Source: Thalassospira profundimaris
Lineage (GTDB): Bacteria; Pseudomonadota; Alphaproteobacteria; Rhodospirillales; Thalassospiraceae
Length of the DNA stretch: 64,000 nucleotides
NCBI RefSeq assembly: GCF_003326675.1
Contig: NZ_JPWF01000003.1
Span: 248,001 to 312,000, forward strand
Direction: 5' to 3'
A program made the position numbers and the translations under genes. Of the stretch, positions 48,122 through 57,058 are shown piece by piece; the stretch's first letter is position 1; each line of letters begins with the position of its first letter. Under the pieces are notes generated by a model. The model searched no databases. It saw nothing but the letters and a program-made list of their open reading frames with translations, and had not been told where the DNA came from.

Positions 48122-48829
48122 ATGACTGTCAAAATTGCGCTGGTTGGCGACTTCAACCCCGATGTTACGGCCCATCAAGCCATTCCCAAGGCGCTTGATA
48201 TTGCCGGGAGCCAGATTGATGTGCCGGTTACCAGTGACTGGATTTCAACAACTGCCCTTGATGATATTGATCCCGAAGGGCTTCTGGGCAGCTATCATGG
48301 CATCTGGTGTGTCCCGGCAAGTCCGTATCAAAGCTTTGACGGGGCGCTTGCCGCCATTGGATATGCCCGAACCCGTAACGTGCCTTTTATGGGAACGTGC
48401 GGGGGCTATCAACATGCCGTTCTTGAATATGCGCGCAACGTGCTGGGTTTGGGGAATGCTGCAAATGCCGAAATTGATCCCGAAGCCGAACTTCCGCTGA
48501 TTGCGCCGCTTGTCTGTGCGTTGATTGATCAGGATGGCGGGATTGATCTGGTGAAGGATAGTTCGATCCATCGTTATTACGGAGTGGACAGGGTGTCTGA
48601 AACCTATCGATGCAGTTACGGTTTTAACCGTGACTATGTCGGACTGCTTGATGGGCAACCGCTAAGTGTGTCGGCCTGGGATCAGGATGGAGACCCGCGT
48701 GCGGTGGAACTTGATGGGCATCCGTTCTTTATCGGAACGGCTTTTCAGCCGGAACGATCCGGTTTGCGTGGCGAAAGTCACCCGTTGATTACGGCCTTTG
48801 TCCGCGCGGCGGCAACGAAAGCAACGTAA
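48122..48829 (+). CDS. CTP-synthase-like class I glutamine amidotransferase domain protein
   Basis: 235 residues, related to the C-terminal amidotransferase half of CTP synthase but with no synthetase half. The nucleophile elbow is GTCGGYQH (Cys93). The position of the catalytic His reads FQPERSG (Gln209-Pro210-Glu211) instead of HPE, so the Cys-His-Glu triad is incomplete. Such stand-alone proteins exist in many bacteria with unknown role; glutaminase activity is doubtful here. A GAAACGAGGATAAATTC leader precedes the ATG. Confidence 0.75.
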   Translation: MTVKIALVGDFNPDVTAHQAIPKALDIAGSQIDVPVTSDWISTTALDDIDPEGLLGSYHGIWCVPASPYQSFDGALAAIGYARTRNVPFMGTCGGYQHAVLEYARNVLGLGNAANAEIDPEAELPLIAPLVCALIDQDGGIDLVKDSSIHRYYGVDRVSETYRCSYGFNRDYVGLLDGQPLSVSAWDQDGDPRAVELDGHPFFIGTAFQPERSGLRGESHPLITAFVRAAATKAT

Positions 48830-48844
48830 AAGCCTGACCAGAAT

Positions 48845-48873
48845 AAAAAAAGCGCCCCCGGAAACGGGGGCGC
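48845..48873 (-). terminator. Intrinsic terminator between convergent genes
   Basis: GCGCCCCCG (48852-48860) and CGGGGGCGC (48865-48873), GAAA loop, with a seven-T run on the minus strand. Serves mainly the EamA gene. Confidence 0.85.
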
Positions 48874-48895
48874 AGCCTCTGAGAACAGGGAGCTC

Positions 48896-49837
48896 TCAGG
48901 CATGTTCGGGCCGGTTGTGGGCCCGGACATCTTGTAAGGTCGAAGGGGCCGAGACAGCGGGGGATCTGCCCGACTGCATGATGATCACGCCAACCAGAAT
49001 GACAGATGTCGCGATCAGATCTGTCAGGGTGACTGTTTCACCAAGGATCAATGTGCCGGTGGCAAGACCGATTACCGGCGGGATATAGGTCGAACTGGCA
49101 GCCTTGATCGCGCCAAGCTTTTCAACAACATAGTAATAACACATATAGGCAATCCCGGTGCCAAACAGGCCCAGCCCGATAAACAGGCCGACCGTTGCCA
49201 GCGGATTGACAAAAATGGCGTCAATGCCATCAAAGTCGCCAATCACCAGCATGGTCGCCGATGAAAGACCAAGCTGATAGGTGCAAAGCGCAATCGGCGA
49301 AATCCCAAGCGGGCTCAGGAACTTGCGGGCATAGACAAAGGATAGGCCGACACAGGCCGATCCAAGCGCGATATAGCCCACGCCAGCCGGATCAATGGCC
49401 CCGCCGCCACCTTCCCAGGGACGGGCAATCGATGCGATCCCGGCAAAGCCCAGCAATAGCCCGCCAACCGAACGCAGATTGATCGGTTCGCCTTTCAGAA
49501 ACAGAAGGGCTGCGACGAAGGTGAAGAACGGGATGCCACCGGCCAGAATGCCTGCGATGCTTGAGGGCAAAATCGCAACGCCCTTGGCAAAGGCATAATA
49601 GTAAACCGACGCAGCAAGCAGCGACATGACCACAAAGTGGTGGGTATATCGCAGGTGGCCCCATTTCAGTTTGCCGCGAACCAGTGCAATCAGACATAGC
49701 GGAAGAAAGCCCATGGTTACCCGCACCATAACGATTTGCATCGGGCTGACATAGTGGCTGGCTGTCTTGTTAAACAGATAGGTCAGCCCCCAGACAAGGG
49801 CTAAAAATCCGAAAACGATATAGGCATTCTTCTTCAT
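48896..49837 (-). CDS. EamA-family (DMT) transporter
   Basis: 313 residues with ten hydrophobic segments arranged as two five-helix EamA repeats; the first begins AYIVFGFLALVWGLTYLFNK and the second near GYIALGSACVGLSFVYARKF. The C-terminus is a short soluble tail. Drug/metabolite exporters of this type move amino acids or similar metabolites. Divergent from a LysR regulator 98 bases away, its probable controller. Confidence 0.88.
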   Translation of the reverse strand: MKKNAYIVFGFLALVWGLTYLFNKTASHYVSPMQIVMVRVTMGFLPLCLIALVRGKLKWGHLRYTHHFVVMSLLAASVYYYAFAKGVAILPSSIAGILAGGIPFFTFVAALLFLKGEPINLRSVGGLLLGFAGIASIARPWEGGGGAIDPAGVGYIALGSACVGLSFVYARKFLSPLGISPIALCTYQLGLSSATMLVIGDFDGIDAIFVNPLATVGLFIGLGLFGTGIAYMCYYYVVEKLGAIKAASSTYIPPVIGLATGTLILGETVTLTDLIATSVILVGVIIMQSGRSPAVSAPSTLQDVRAHNRPEHA

Positions 49838-49935
49838 GTCGGAAAATCCGGATTGCGATGTTTCACGACATTTACTTGTTTGCAGTGTATTCTACAAATC
49901 ATGCTATCTGGATCATAATATAGAAAAAATGCATT

Positions 49936-50868
49936 ATGTCGCTTTATCCGCCGCTTAAATCGCTTCCGGCATTCGAAGCTGCCCTGCGTCTGCAAAGCTT
50001 CTCGCTGGCGGCAGAAGAACTGAATGTCACACCCGGCGCGGTGGGGCAGCAAATCCGCAAGCTTGAAGAATGGCTGGGCGTGGAGCTGTTCACCCGTTCG
50101 GTTCGGCAGGTCTATCCAACGGCGGATGGATTGGCCTATGCCGCCCGGATTGGTCCGGCCTTGCAGCAGATTTCAGATGCCAGCGCACAGTTGCGCCATC
50201 GTCAGGATCATTCCGTTCATTTTGTCATGCCACCCAGTTTTGCCGCCAAATGGTTTTCACCGCGGATGGCGCGGTTTCTGATCATGCATCCGACAACTGC
50301 CCTGCATGTCGGTTCAACCGAAGAACGGCCGAACTTCGATCATGACGGGCTTGATATCGCGGTGCGTTATTTTGATGGTAATGATGACAGCCTTGAAGCT
50401 GTGTTGCTGTATCGCGGGCAGGCGGCTGTGTATTGTGCGCCGTCCTATCGCGATGAATTGGGGCTTGCAACGCCGGCCGATCTGGTTCGGGCAACCCTGA
50501 TCAATGATACCAAGCATCACTGGTGGTCGGACTGGCTTGCGACCTTTGCCGGTATTGCGCCGGAACAAAGCCGGTTGATCAAGCATATCGATATTGATCA
50601 GACCGCAATGGTAATCGAGGCCGCCATTCACAATCAGGGCGTGGTGATTGCCAACCCGCTTCTGACCGAGGAAGATGTAAGCGAAGGCAAGCTCGTTCAT
50701 CTTTTCCCGCAACATGTCCTAACGGTGCCCCTTGGCTATTATCTGGTCCATCCGAAAAAGCGCGAATTGCGCAGGCAGGTCCGGCTGTTTCGTGACTGGT
50801 TGCTTGATGAAGCAAGCGAACTTACACAAGTTTACTCCCCAATCGGTGTGAGCCGATCGGGGAGGTGA
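49936..50868 (+). CDS. LysR-family regulator, GcvA-like
   Basis: 310 residues. N-terminal winged helix (about 7-66) with LPAFEAALRLQSFSLAAEELNVTPGAVGQQIRKLEEWLG-type sequence; substrate-binding domain from about 92. The PPLKSLPAFEAA start is typical of the GcvA/AmpR subgroup. Divergent from the EamA exporter gene; the 98-base region contains TTTG-N12-CAAA, a possible LysR site. It ends one base before the PEBP stop on the other strand. Confidence 0.88.
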   Translation: MSLYPPLKSLPAFEAALRLQSFSLAAEELNVTPGAVGQQIRKLEEWLGVELFTRSVRQVYPTADGLAYAARIGPALQQISDASAQLRHRQDHSVHFVMPPSFAAKWFSPRMARFLIMHPTTALHVGSTEERPNFDHDGLDIAVRYFDGNDDSLEAVLLYRGQAAVYCAPSYRDELGLATPADLVRATLINDTKHHWWSDWLATFAGIAPEQSRLIKHIDIDQTAMVIEAAIHNQGVVIANPLLTEEDVSEGKLVHLFPQHVLTVPLGYYLVHPKKRELRRQVRLFRDWLLDEASELTQVYSPIGVSRSGR

Positions 50869-51489
50869 TTAAAGGTCGCGGTTCATTGAATATGTGCCCG
50901 TATAGCAGGCCTTTGCCAAAACATGACCATCAATCGCGGTTAACAGTTCAGGGCCACCGAAGGGCTGTGGCAGAGGAACTTCATTAACGTCGAGTGCATA
51001 AATGGTAAAATGGTAGCGATGAATAAGTGCATCATTCCAGGGAGGGCATGGGCCGTCATAATCTGCATAGTTTCCACCCATAGTGGGATGGTCAGCAAAC
51101 CAATTGGTGTAGTTGTTCAACCCTGCTTCGCCATATGGGCGAGCTCCAGGCTTCTTTCCCGTTGGTGTCACCCTATTTGAAGCCTGACCCTCGTCAATTT
51201 TGGTTGTTGACGGCGGTATATTTGCAACGACCCAGTGGTAAAAGTCGACCCTTGGTAAGTCTGGGGATATTGTTTTGCCCTCAATATTGACGTTCTCACC
51301 AGAAGATGGAACATCCGAATCATGGCAAATTAGAGCGAACGATTTGGTGCCTTTGGGGATGTCTGTCCAGAAAATGGCCGGATTGATGTTCTCTGCCAAT
51401 TCAAACCGTCCTTCAGTAGGGATTTTACCAAAGGCAAATTTATTGGGTATTGGCGCGCCTTCGTTCCATCCTTGAATATGAAGCTTCAT
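50869..51489 (-). CDS. PEBP-like protein (YbhB/YbcL family)
   Basis: 206 residues, no signal peptide. Landmarks of the Raf-kinase-inhibitor-like fold are SFALICHDSDVP, DFYHWVVANIP, DYDGPCPPWND and YHFTIYALDV. Its role in bacteria is unknown. Longer than YbhB (about 160), with an extended N-terminus and loop around residues 65-75. It lies downstream of the maleate isomerase-like gene on the same strand (150-base gap) and is AT-richer than neighbours. Confidence 0.8.
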   Translation of the reverse strand: MKLHIQGWNEGAPIPNKFAFGKIPTEGRFELAENINPAIFWTDIPKGTKSFALICHDSDVPSSGENVNIEGKTISPDLPRVDFYHWVVANIPPSTTKIDEGQASNRVTPTGKKPGARPYGEAGLNNYTNWFADHPTMGGNYADYDGPCPPWNDALIHRYHFTIYALDVNEVPLPQPFGGPELLTAIDGHVLAKACYTGTYSMNRDL

Positions 51490-51639
51490 TATTAGGTTTC
51501 CTTTTCCGTGTGTATGTCAACTCGGTGGTAGTTATAAGCGCGGAGGGCTGCCCAAAGAGGCTGGCAAGTTGTTCCGGGGCAATATTGTTATTACTGGCCT
51601 CGGAAACTGGATTGGGCTGGTTGCATTCAGATCGTGAGT

Positions 51640-52425
51640 TCAGGTGGCTTGAATGCGTTTGGATGGTAAACCTCCGGAAAGTAAGGCTCCTCCTCCAGGT
51701 GCAATTTCGGAAAGATTAAGCATCTGCAAAATTTTCCGGGTCGTGGCCACTGCCGCAGACAAGGTCGGAAGACCAGATGCGCGTTCAATCATTTCAATTG
51801 ATGGCAAAGAGGGCATCTGCACACAAGCAGATGCAACGATTGCATCAACACCTGTAAGGTCGAGTTTACGCCACAGTTCAGCAGGCGCGCACGGATCCTG
51901 AGCTGCGACCGCCAAATTGTCAGGAATTTCCAGTGCCAGAAAGTCGTGAACTTCAATCCCTTCATTCTCAATGTAGTTGACTACCATTTCAGTGAGTGGC
52001 CGCATGTATGGGCAAATTATAGCAACTTTCTTCGCGCCAAGTTCTTGAATGCCGTCGACCAGTGCTCCTGCTGAATTGAGAATAGGTGTAGGACAACCGT
52101 TGTCCACGGTTGCTTGGTATAGAGTTTCTGATGATGTTCTGTGGTAACCCAGCCCCATCGACATGATTGCAACAAGGCAGGCATATGCTTGGACTTCTAC
52201 TGCGGCGTCAGACAGTTCTTGAGCGCAACGTTTACTATCGGCATCCATTGCCTCCAGCTCTTCCTTGATCACGCTTTTCATGCGCATGCGTGACGAGTGA
52301 AAGGTGAAGCGATCTGGCAGGATATGTTCACGTGCTTTAAGAAGTGCAGGAATCTCGGTTTCCATAGTGACATTGGAACTCGGTACTATCATTCCGATCC
52401 GTCTGGTTCTTTCCGAAAATGGCAT
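51640..52425 (-). CDS. Maleate cis-trans isomerase-like protein (Asp/Glu racemase superfamily)
   Basis: 261 residues, start supported by GGAG seven bases upstream. RIGMIVPSSNVTMETEIPALL at the N-terminus is the maleate isomerase signature. The two catalytic cysteines expected for this family are present at Cys83 (AYACLVA) and Cys201 (ASACVQMP); the spacing matches the 82/200 pair of NicE as I recall it. Relatives isomerise maleate to fumarate, often in nicotinate degradation, but no nic genes are nearby, so another cis-diacid or hydantoin-like substrate is possible. Divergent from a GntR regulator. Confidence 0.75.
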   Translation of the reverse strand: MPFSERTRRIGMIVPSSNVTMETEIPALLKAREHILPDRFTFHSSRMRMKSVIKEELEAMDADSKRCAQELSDAAVEVQAYACLVAIMSMGLGYHRTSSETLYQATVDNGCPTPILNSAGALVDGIQELGAKKVAIICPYMRPLTEMVVNYIENEGIEVHDFLALEIPDNLAVAAQDPCAPAELWRKLDLTGVDAIVASACVQMPSLPSIEMIERASGLPTLSAAVATTRKILQMLNLSEIAPGGGALLSGGLPSKRIQAT

Positions 52426-52843
52426 ATTGGTCTCCGTTTCATTTCTCGTGAAAATTACAAGGAAGAATCCATGGTTGCGTCCGGACGCTACGTCGCAATC
52501 TTAGGGAAGATGCACGGAAGCAGAATGGTAACAAGCATGCAGGCGACTGAGAGCCAAGAAGGTTTGTTTTGATCAAGGAGCATCTGCGCGACGTGATGCC
52601 GGAGATCGTTTGTGGACCACTGGTGCGGTAGATTGAGTTCTCTGCTTGGGTTCGGTTAGGAATAAAAGTGCTACCTGTAGGTGTGGGCGATAGGATGGTT
52701 TTGATCACTGAATGTCTCTTTGTGTGTTCGTTTGAGTTTTATCTGTATACATATAAAATTTATAAGAATGCAATAAAAAACTATTGCGTGTCGACTTATG
52801 GCCTTGTTCTGGATAAAATCCTCGCAGAAACAGGGGATTGTAA
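52426..52843. promoter_or_regulatory. 418-bp AT-rich divergent region with candidate GntR operator
   Basis: No supported gene; a 62-residue frame near 52668 overlaps the GntR start and has no features. TGTATACA at 52744-52751 is a perfect palindrome matching the FadR-type GntR consensus (TnGTnnnACnA-like) and lies about 95 bases before the regulator. The segment 52730-52800 is markedly AT-rich. Confidence 0.5.
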
Positions 52844-53491
52844 ATGGCGCGTGTAGCCGACCAACTTATCGAAGAACTTAAAAACGAAATTCAATCAGGT
52901 GTACTTAGCCCCGGGGACCAGCTCGAAGAGGCAGCGCTTGCCGAAAGATTCGGGGTTTCACGAACACCGGTACGCGAAGCGGTGAGATCACTTGTTGAAA
53001 GTGGGCTCTTGGAAACGCGGTCGCGCAAAGGGGCCTTCGTCAGAGTTTTGTCGATAAAGGAATTGATTGATCTGTTTGAAGTATGTGCCGAGCTTGAAGG
53101 AATGGCGTGTCGGCTGGCGTCAGAACGTTTGACAGATGCTCATCTGAAGAATCTTTTAGAAGGTCTGGAGGCCTGCAATCGGGCTGTTGAGAAGGAAGAT
53201 ACAGAGGCTTATGCCGCTGCAAACCTTCAATTCCATACTGCTATACATAAAGCGTCAGAGAATGATCGGTTAATTGATCAACTTGCTGACTTGTCCAGGA
53301 CGATCAATCCTTACAGATCGATGCCTTATGGAATTCGAGGTCGGCTTGAGCAGTCATTTGAGGAGCATGTGAACATTAAAGATGCGGTGTTGGCGGGTAA
53401 TGGTGCAGAAGCCGATTTTCTTATGCGTGATCATATGATGCTGCAGGGGCAGCGCTTGCCATTGCTGCTCAGGGCGTACGGACACGAATAA
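52844..53491 (+). CDS. GntR-family regulator, FCD (FadR) subgroup
   Basis: 215 residues. Winged helix at about 3-70 (SPGDQLEEAALAERFGVSRTPVREAVRSL). The all-helical FCD domain (about 78-205) has the metal/ligand residues in FHTAIHKAS and EEHVNIKDAVLAGN. Such regulators sense small acids. It is divergent from the maleate isomerase-like gene, the likely target. Confidence 0.9.
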   Translation: MARVADQLIEELKNEIQSGVLSPGDQLEEAALAERFGVSRTPVREAVRSLVESGLLETRSRKGAFVRVLSIKELIDLFEVCAELEGMACRLASERLTDAHLKNLLEGLEACNRAVEKEDTEAYAAANLQFHTAIHKASENDRLIDQLADLSRTINPYRSMPYGIRGRLEQSFEEHVNIKDAVLAGNGAEADFLMRDHMMLQGQRLPLLLRAYGHE

Positions 53492-53500
53492 ATCTGGAAC

Positions 53501-53531
53501 AAAAAAAGCCCCGGCCAATGACCGGGGCTTT
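53501..53531. terminator. Bidirectional terminator between GntR gene and purB
   Basis: Perfect ten-base-pair stem (53505-53514 with 53522-53531), seven-base loop, strong A run on the left. Confidence 0.85.
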
Positions 53532-53552
53532 GATATTTGATCCGGGTTGCCG

Positions 53553-54863
53553 TTAGTCGGCAAACACGCGGGCAAAGATCGTGTCGACATGCTTGGTGTG
53601 GTAACCAAGATCGAACAGAGCTTCGAGTTTATCCATCGGGATACGTGCGGTAACGTCTTCGTCGGTTTTCAGAAGCGACAGAAGATCGCCTTCGCGGTTC
53701 CAGACCTTCATCGCATTGCGCTGAACGATGCGATAGGAATCTTCACGCGAAACACCATACTGGGTCAGGGTCAGCAGCACGCGCTGCGAGAAGACCAAAC
53801 CACCCATCTGGTTAAGGATCTCGTCCATACGTTCCGGATAGATCACCAGATTTTCGACAACGTTGGTCAAACGCATCAAAGCGAAATCAAGCGTTACGGT
53901 CGCGTCCGGGCCGATATTACGTTCGACCGAGCTGTGCGAAATGTCGCGCTCGTGCCACAGGGCAACGTTCTCCATTGCCGGGATTGCCATCGAACGCACC
54001 AGACGGGCAAGGCCGGTCAGGTTTTCGGTCAGGACCGGATTACGTTTGTGCGGCATCGCCGAGGAGCCTTTCTGCCCCTTGGAGAAGAATTCTTCAACTT
54101 CGCGAACTTCGGTACGCTGAAGGTGACGAATTTCGGTTGCCAGATGCTCGATTGAGGATGCGATAACACCAAGGGCTGCGAAATAGGCGGCATGACGGTC
54201 ACGCGGGATAACCTGGGTCGAAACCGGTTCCGGTTTCAGGCCAAGCTTGGCAGCGACATGTTCTTCAACGCTCGGATCGATGTTGGCAAAGGTGCCAACT
54301 GCACCGGAAATGGCGCAGGTCGCGATTTCTTCGCGGGCAACAACCAGACGATCACGGTTACGTTTGAATTCCGCATAGAAAGTCGCAAGCTTGAGACCAA
54401 AGGTCACCGGCTCTGCGTGGATGCCGTGCGAACGGCCCATGCAGGGAACGTCTTTGGTTTCATAGGCGCGCTTTTTAAGGGCGGCCAGAAGCTTGTCCAT
54501 ATCTTCAAGCAGGATGTCGGTTGCCTGAACAAGCTGCACGTTAAAGCAGGTGTCCAGAACGTCCGAGCTGGTCATGCCCTGGTGGACAAAACGGGCTTCT
54601 TCACCAACCTGTTCGGCCAGTTCGGTCAGGAACGCGATCACGTCATGTTTGACTTCGGCTTCGACGGTGTCGATGCGATCAATACGGTCCTGGGTATAGG
54701 GCTTGTCGCCTTTTTCCCAAACAAGCTTGGCGGATTCAGTCGGGATAACACCGAGTTCAGCCAGTTTGTCAGCAGCGTGTGCTTCAATTTCGAACCAGAT
54801 ACGGAATTTGTTCGCCGGTTCCCAGATGGATGTCATCTGCGGACGGGAATAACGGGGGATCAT
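53553..54863 (-). CDS. purB: Adenylosuccinate lyase
   Basis: 436 residues from the ATG at 54863, which has GGAGG upstream and gives the family start MIPRYSRPQMTSIWEP; an upstream ATG at 54902 is less likely. The fumarase-superfamily signature is GSSAMPHKRNP, and catalytic His is in MGRSHGIHAEPVTFG. Acts twice in purine metabolism, removing fumarate from SAICAR and from adenylosuccinate. Not linked to the pur cluster at 41.6-45.7 kb. Confidence 0.96.
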   Translation of the reverse strand: MIPRYSRPQMTSIWEPANKFRIWFEIEAHAADKLAELGVIPTESAKLVWEKGDKPYTQDRIDRIDTVEAEVKHDVIAFLTELAEQVGEEARFVHQGMTSSDVLDTCFNVQLVQATDILLEDMDKLLAALKKRAYETKDVPCMGRSHGIHAEPVTFGLKLATFYAEFKRNRDRLVVAREEIATCAISGAVGTFANIDPSVEEHVAAKLGLKPEPVSTQVIPRDRHAAYFAALGVIASSIEHLATEIRHLQRTEVREVEEFFSKGQKGSSAMPHKRNPVLTENLTGLARLVRSMAIPAMENVALWHERDISHSSVERNIGPDATVTLDFALMRLTNVVENLVIYPERMDEILNQMGGLVFSQRVLLTLTQYGVSREDSYRIVQRNAMKVWNREGDLLSLLKTDEDVTARIPMDKLEALFDLGYHTKHVDTIFARVFAD

Positions 54864-55052
54864 GCGGTCGCCTCCGGGCATAATGGTTGGGCGCCGGGGC
54901 ATGATGTGAATGATCGGAATGCGTGATCAGTTGCACGATCATAAGGCCGGCACGCTTTCACCGCGTCGGATAGTCCATTCCGGGCAAATTGGCAACCCTG
55001 CAGACGGTATGGCAGGGATGTGATGTCGGTTTTCGCGGCAAAAACTTGTGAT

Positions 55053-55082
55053 TTGTTAGAAAAATCGCAACTTAGGTAACAT
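55053..55082 (+). promoter_or_regulatory. Possible promoter of GAF/HD-GYP gene
   Basis: TTGTTA (55053-55058), 18-base spacer, TAACAT (55077-55082). Predicted start near 55090, compatible with either candidate start codon. Confidence 0.35.
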
Positions 55083-55154
55083 ATTCACTATTGATCGATA
55101 GTGTGTCAGCGTAACGATGCAAACAATCTGATTGTTGAGTGGGCGAGAAAATTA

Positions 55155-56909
55155 ATGGCGCGTGAAGCCGACAAGGCGCAGAGTCACCGCAAAGAAGTGA
55201 CCGAAAGCCACAAAAGTGAAGAAAGCTATCTGGCAAAACTGGTCGATCTGGGGATTGCTCTTTCAGCCCAACAGGGGCGAGAGGAGCTTAACCAGAAGAT
55301 TCTTATGGCTGCGCGCGATTTCACCAACGCGGATGGCGGGTCGCTTTATCTTGTGAATCGCGAAGAAAGCGAACTGCATTTTCGCATTCTGATGAACGAT
55401 ACACTCAACACCTTTTTCGTCAGCGGTCGCGAAGCCGAAAAGCCGTTTCCGCCCTTGCCGCTTTATGATGTCGAAGGCAAACCGAACTATCGCAATATCG
55501 CGACCTATGTTGCGCTAAGTGGCAAGTCGATTAATATCGAAGACGCCTATTGCGCCGAGGGATTTGATTTTACCGGCACGCGCGCCTTTGATGCCAAAAC
55601 CGGTTATCGGTCCAAATCGTTTCTGACGGTTCCGCTTAAAAACACCAGCGGGGCGGTGATTGGTGTTCTTCAGCTGATCAATGCGCGTGATGATCAGGGC
55701 AATGTGATTTCTTTTGATAAAGAGATCGAACCGATCATCAGCGCACTTGCCAGTCAGGCCGCCGTCGCCATTGAAAACAGTCGTTTGCTGGTCGCGCAGC
55801 GTGACCTTATGGAAAGCTTCGTGCGTGTTCTTGGTCATGCGATTGACGCCAAATCCCCACATACGGCCGATCATTGTTCCCGGGTGCCGGTGATTGCCAG
55901 AATGCTGGCACAGGCCGCGGTCGATGATAAGCGCGGACCGTTCTCCAATTTCTACCTGACCGATATGGAATGGTACGAACTTGATCTGGCGGCCTGGCTT
56001 CATGACTGCGGCAAGATCGTAACACCCGATCATGTCATTGAAAAAGCCACCAAGCTTGAAACCATCCATAACCGCATTCACGAAATCCGCACCCGGTTCG
56101 AAGTTCTAAGACGCGATGCCGAGATCGAGATGCTCAAACGCAAACTCGCGGGTGAAGACCCCGATATTTGCGAAACCGATTTTCAGATCAAGGTCTCGCA
56201 ACTTGAAGCGCAATTTGCGCTGGTTGCCGATGCCAATATTGGCGATGCCGAGATTGATACGGATGCGATCTATGCATTGCATGATATTGCCGAACTGAAA
56301 TGGACCCGGCATTTCGACCGGACACTTGGTCTGTCATGGGCGGAAAATGAACGACTGAGCGATGCTGATCTGGCATCCCTTCGCGAACCGGGAACAGAAA
56401 ACATTCTGATGGATCGTGAAGATCACATCTATCAGGGCTTTAACCGCGGCGAGCTTTATAACCTGTCCGTCCCGCACGGCACCCTGACCTCTGAAGAACG
56501 GCAGGTGATCAATGATCATGTGGTGATCACCCAAGATATGCTTGCGCAACTGCCCTATCCCAAGGAACTGCAACGAATTCCCGAAATTGCGGGTAACCAC
56601 CATGAAAAAATGGACGGATCTGGCTATCCGCGCGGCCTGACCGGTGATGAAATGGGTATCCTCGAAAAGGTGATGGTGATCGCCGATATATTCGAGGCCC
56701 TGACGGCTGTTGATCGCCCCTATAAACGACCCAAACTGTTGTCGGAATGCATCGCCATACTTGCTGATATGCGCGACAAGGGGCAGATCGATAATGACCT
56801 GTTCGAACTGTTTTTGGTCAGCGGCACCTATATCGATTATGGCCGCCGATATCTTCGTCCCAATCAATGCGACGAAGTCGATATCGAACAGTTCATTATT
56901 TCAACGTGA
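55155..56909 (+). CDS. GAF plus HD-GYP phosphohydrolase with large insertion
   Basis: 584 residues from the ATG at 55155; a GTG at 55101 would add 18 residues and cannot be excluded. A coiled N-terminus (to about 45) leads into a GAF domain (about 45-215). The HD-GYP domain has His283-Asp284 and Lys287 (LHDCGKI), a conserved His in NDHVVIT, His482-His483-Glu484 and the GYP loop (HHEKMDGSGYP). About 199 residues separate the HD and HH motifs, against about 55 in PmGH, so there is an insertion of some 140 residues, partly coiled coil. Metal ligands look intact; likely a c-di-GMP or related phosphodiesterase. Confidence 0.85.
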   Translation: MAREADKAQSHRKEVTESHKSEESYLAKLVDLGIALSAQQGREELNQKILMAARDFTNADGGSLYLVNREESELHFRILMNDTLNTFFVSGREAEKPFPPLPLYDVEGKPNYRNIATYVALSGKSINIEDAYCAEGFDFTGTRAFDAKTGYRSKSFLTVPLKNTSGAVIGVLQLINARDDQGNVISFDKEIEPIISALASQAAVAIENSRLLVAQRDLMESFVRVLGHAIDAKSPHTADHCSRVPVIARMLAQAAVDDKRGPFSNFYLTDMEWYELDLAAWLHDCGKIVTPDHVIEKATKLETIHNRIHEIRTRFEVLRRDAEIEMLKRKLAGEDPDICETDFQIKVSQLEAQFALVADANIGDAEIDTDAIYALHDIAELKWTRHFDRTLGLSWAENERLSDADLASLREPGTENILMDREDHIYQGFNRGELYNLSVPHGTLTSEERQVINDHVVITQDMLAQLPYPKELQRIPEIAGNHHEKMDGSGYPRGLTGDEMGILEKVMVIADIFEALTAVDRPYKRPKLLSECIAILADMRDKGQIDNDLFELFLVSGTYIDYGRRYLRPNQCDEVDIEQFIIST

Positions 56910-56961
56910 CGTTTCTGGCTTATGTCGGTGGAGGAAAGCGGGAACCTTTGTTGCTCGTTGG

Positions 56962-56992
56962 AATGCGAATGTAATTAATAACCATTTGCATT
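56962..56992. promoter_or_regulatory. Iron-regulator-like inverted repeat upstream of the sigma factor
   Basis: AATGCGAAT (56962-56970) and ATTTGCATT (56984-56992) form an inverted repeat with one mismatch and a 13-base AT-rich centre. The half site TGCGAAT is that of alphaproteobacterial Fur-type boxes. It overlaps a possible promoter (TTGTTG 56948-56953, TGTAAT 56970-56975). Confidence 0.45.
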
Positions 56993-57058
56993 TAAGGTTG
57001 GTTGGTGTATTGCAGTAACCTGCTTCCGCCATCCCCGCCAATCACACCCAAACGATTT

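Noticed and set aside
52668..52856. 62-residue frame before the GntR gene
   Set aside because: AT-rich, no ribosome site, overlaps the GntR start and has no similarity to known families.
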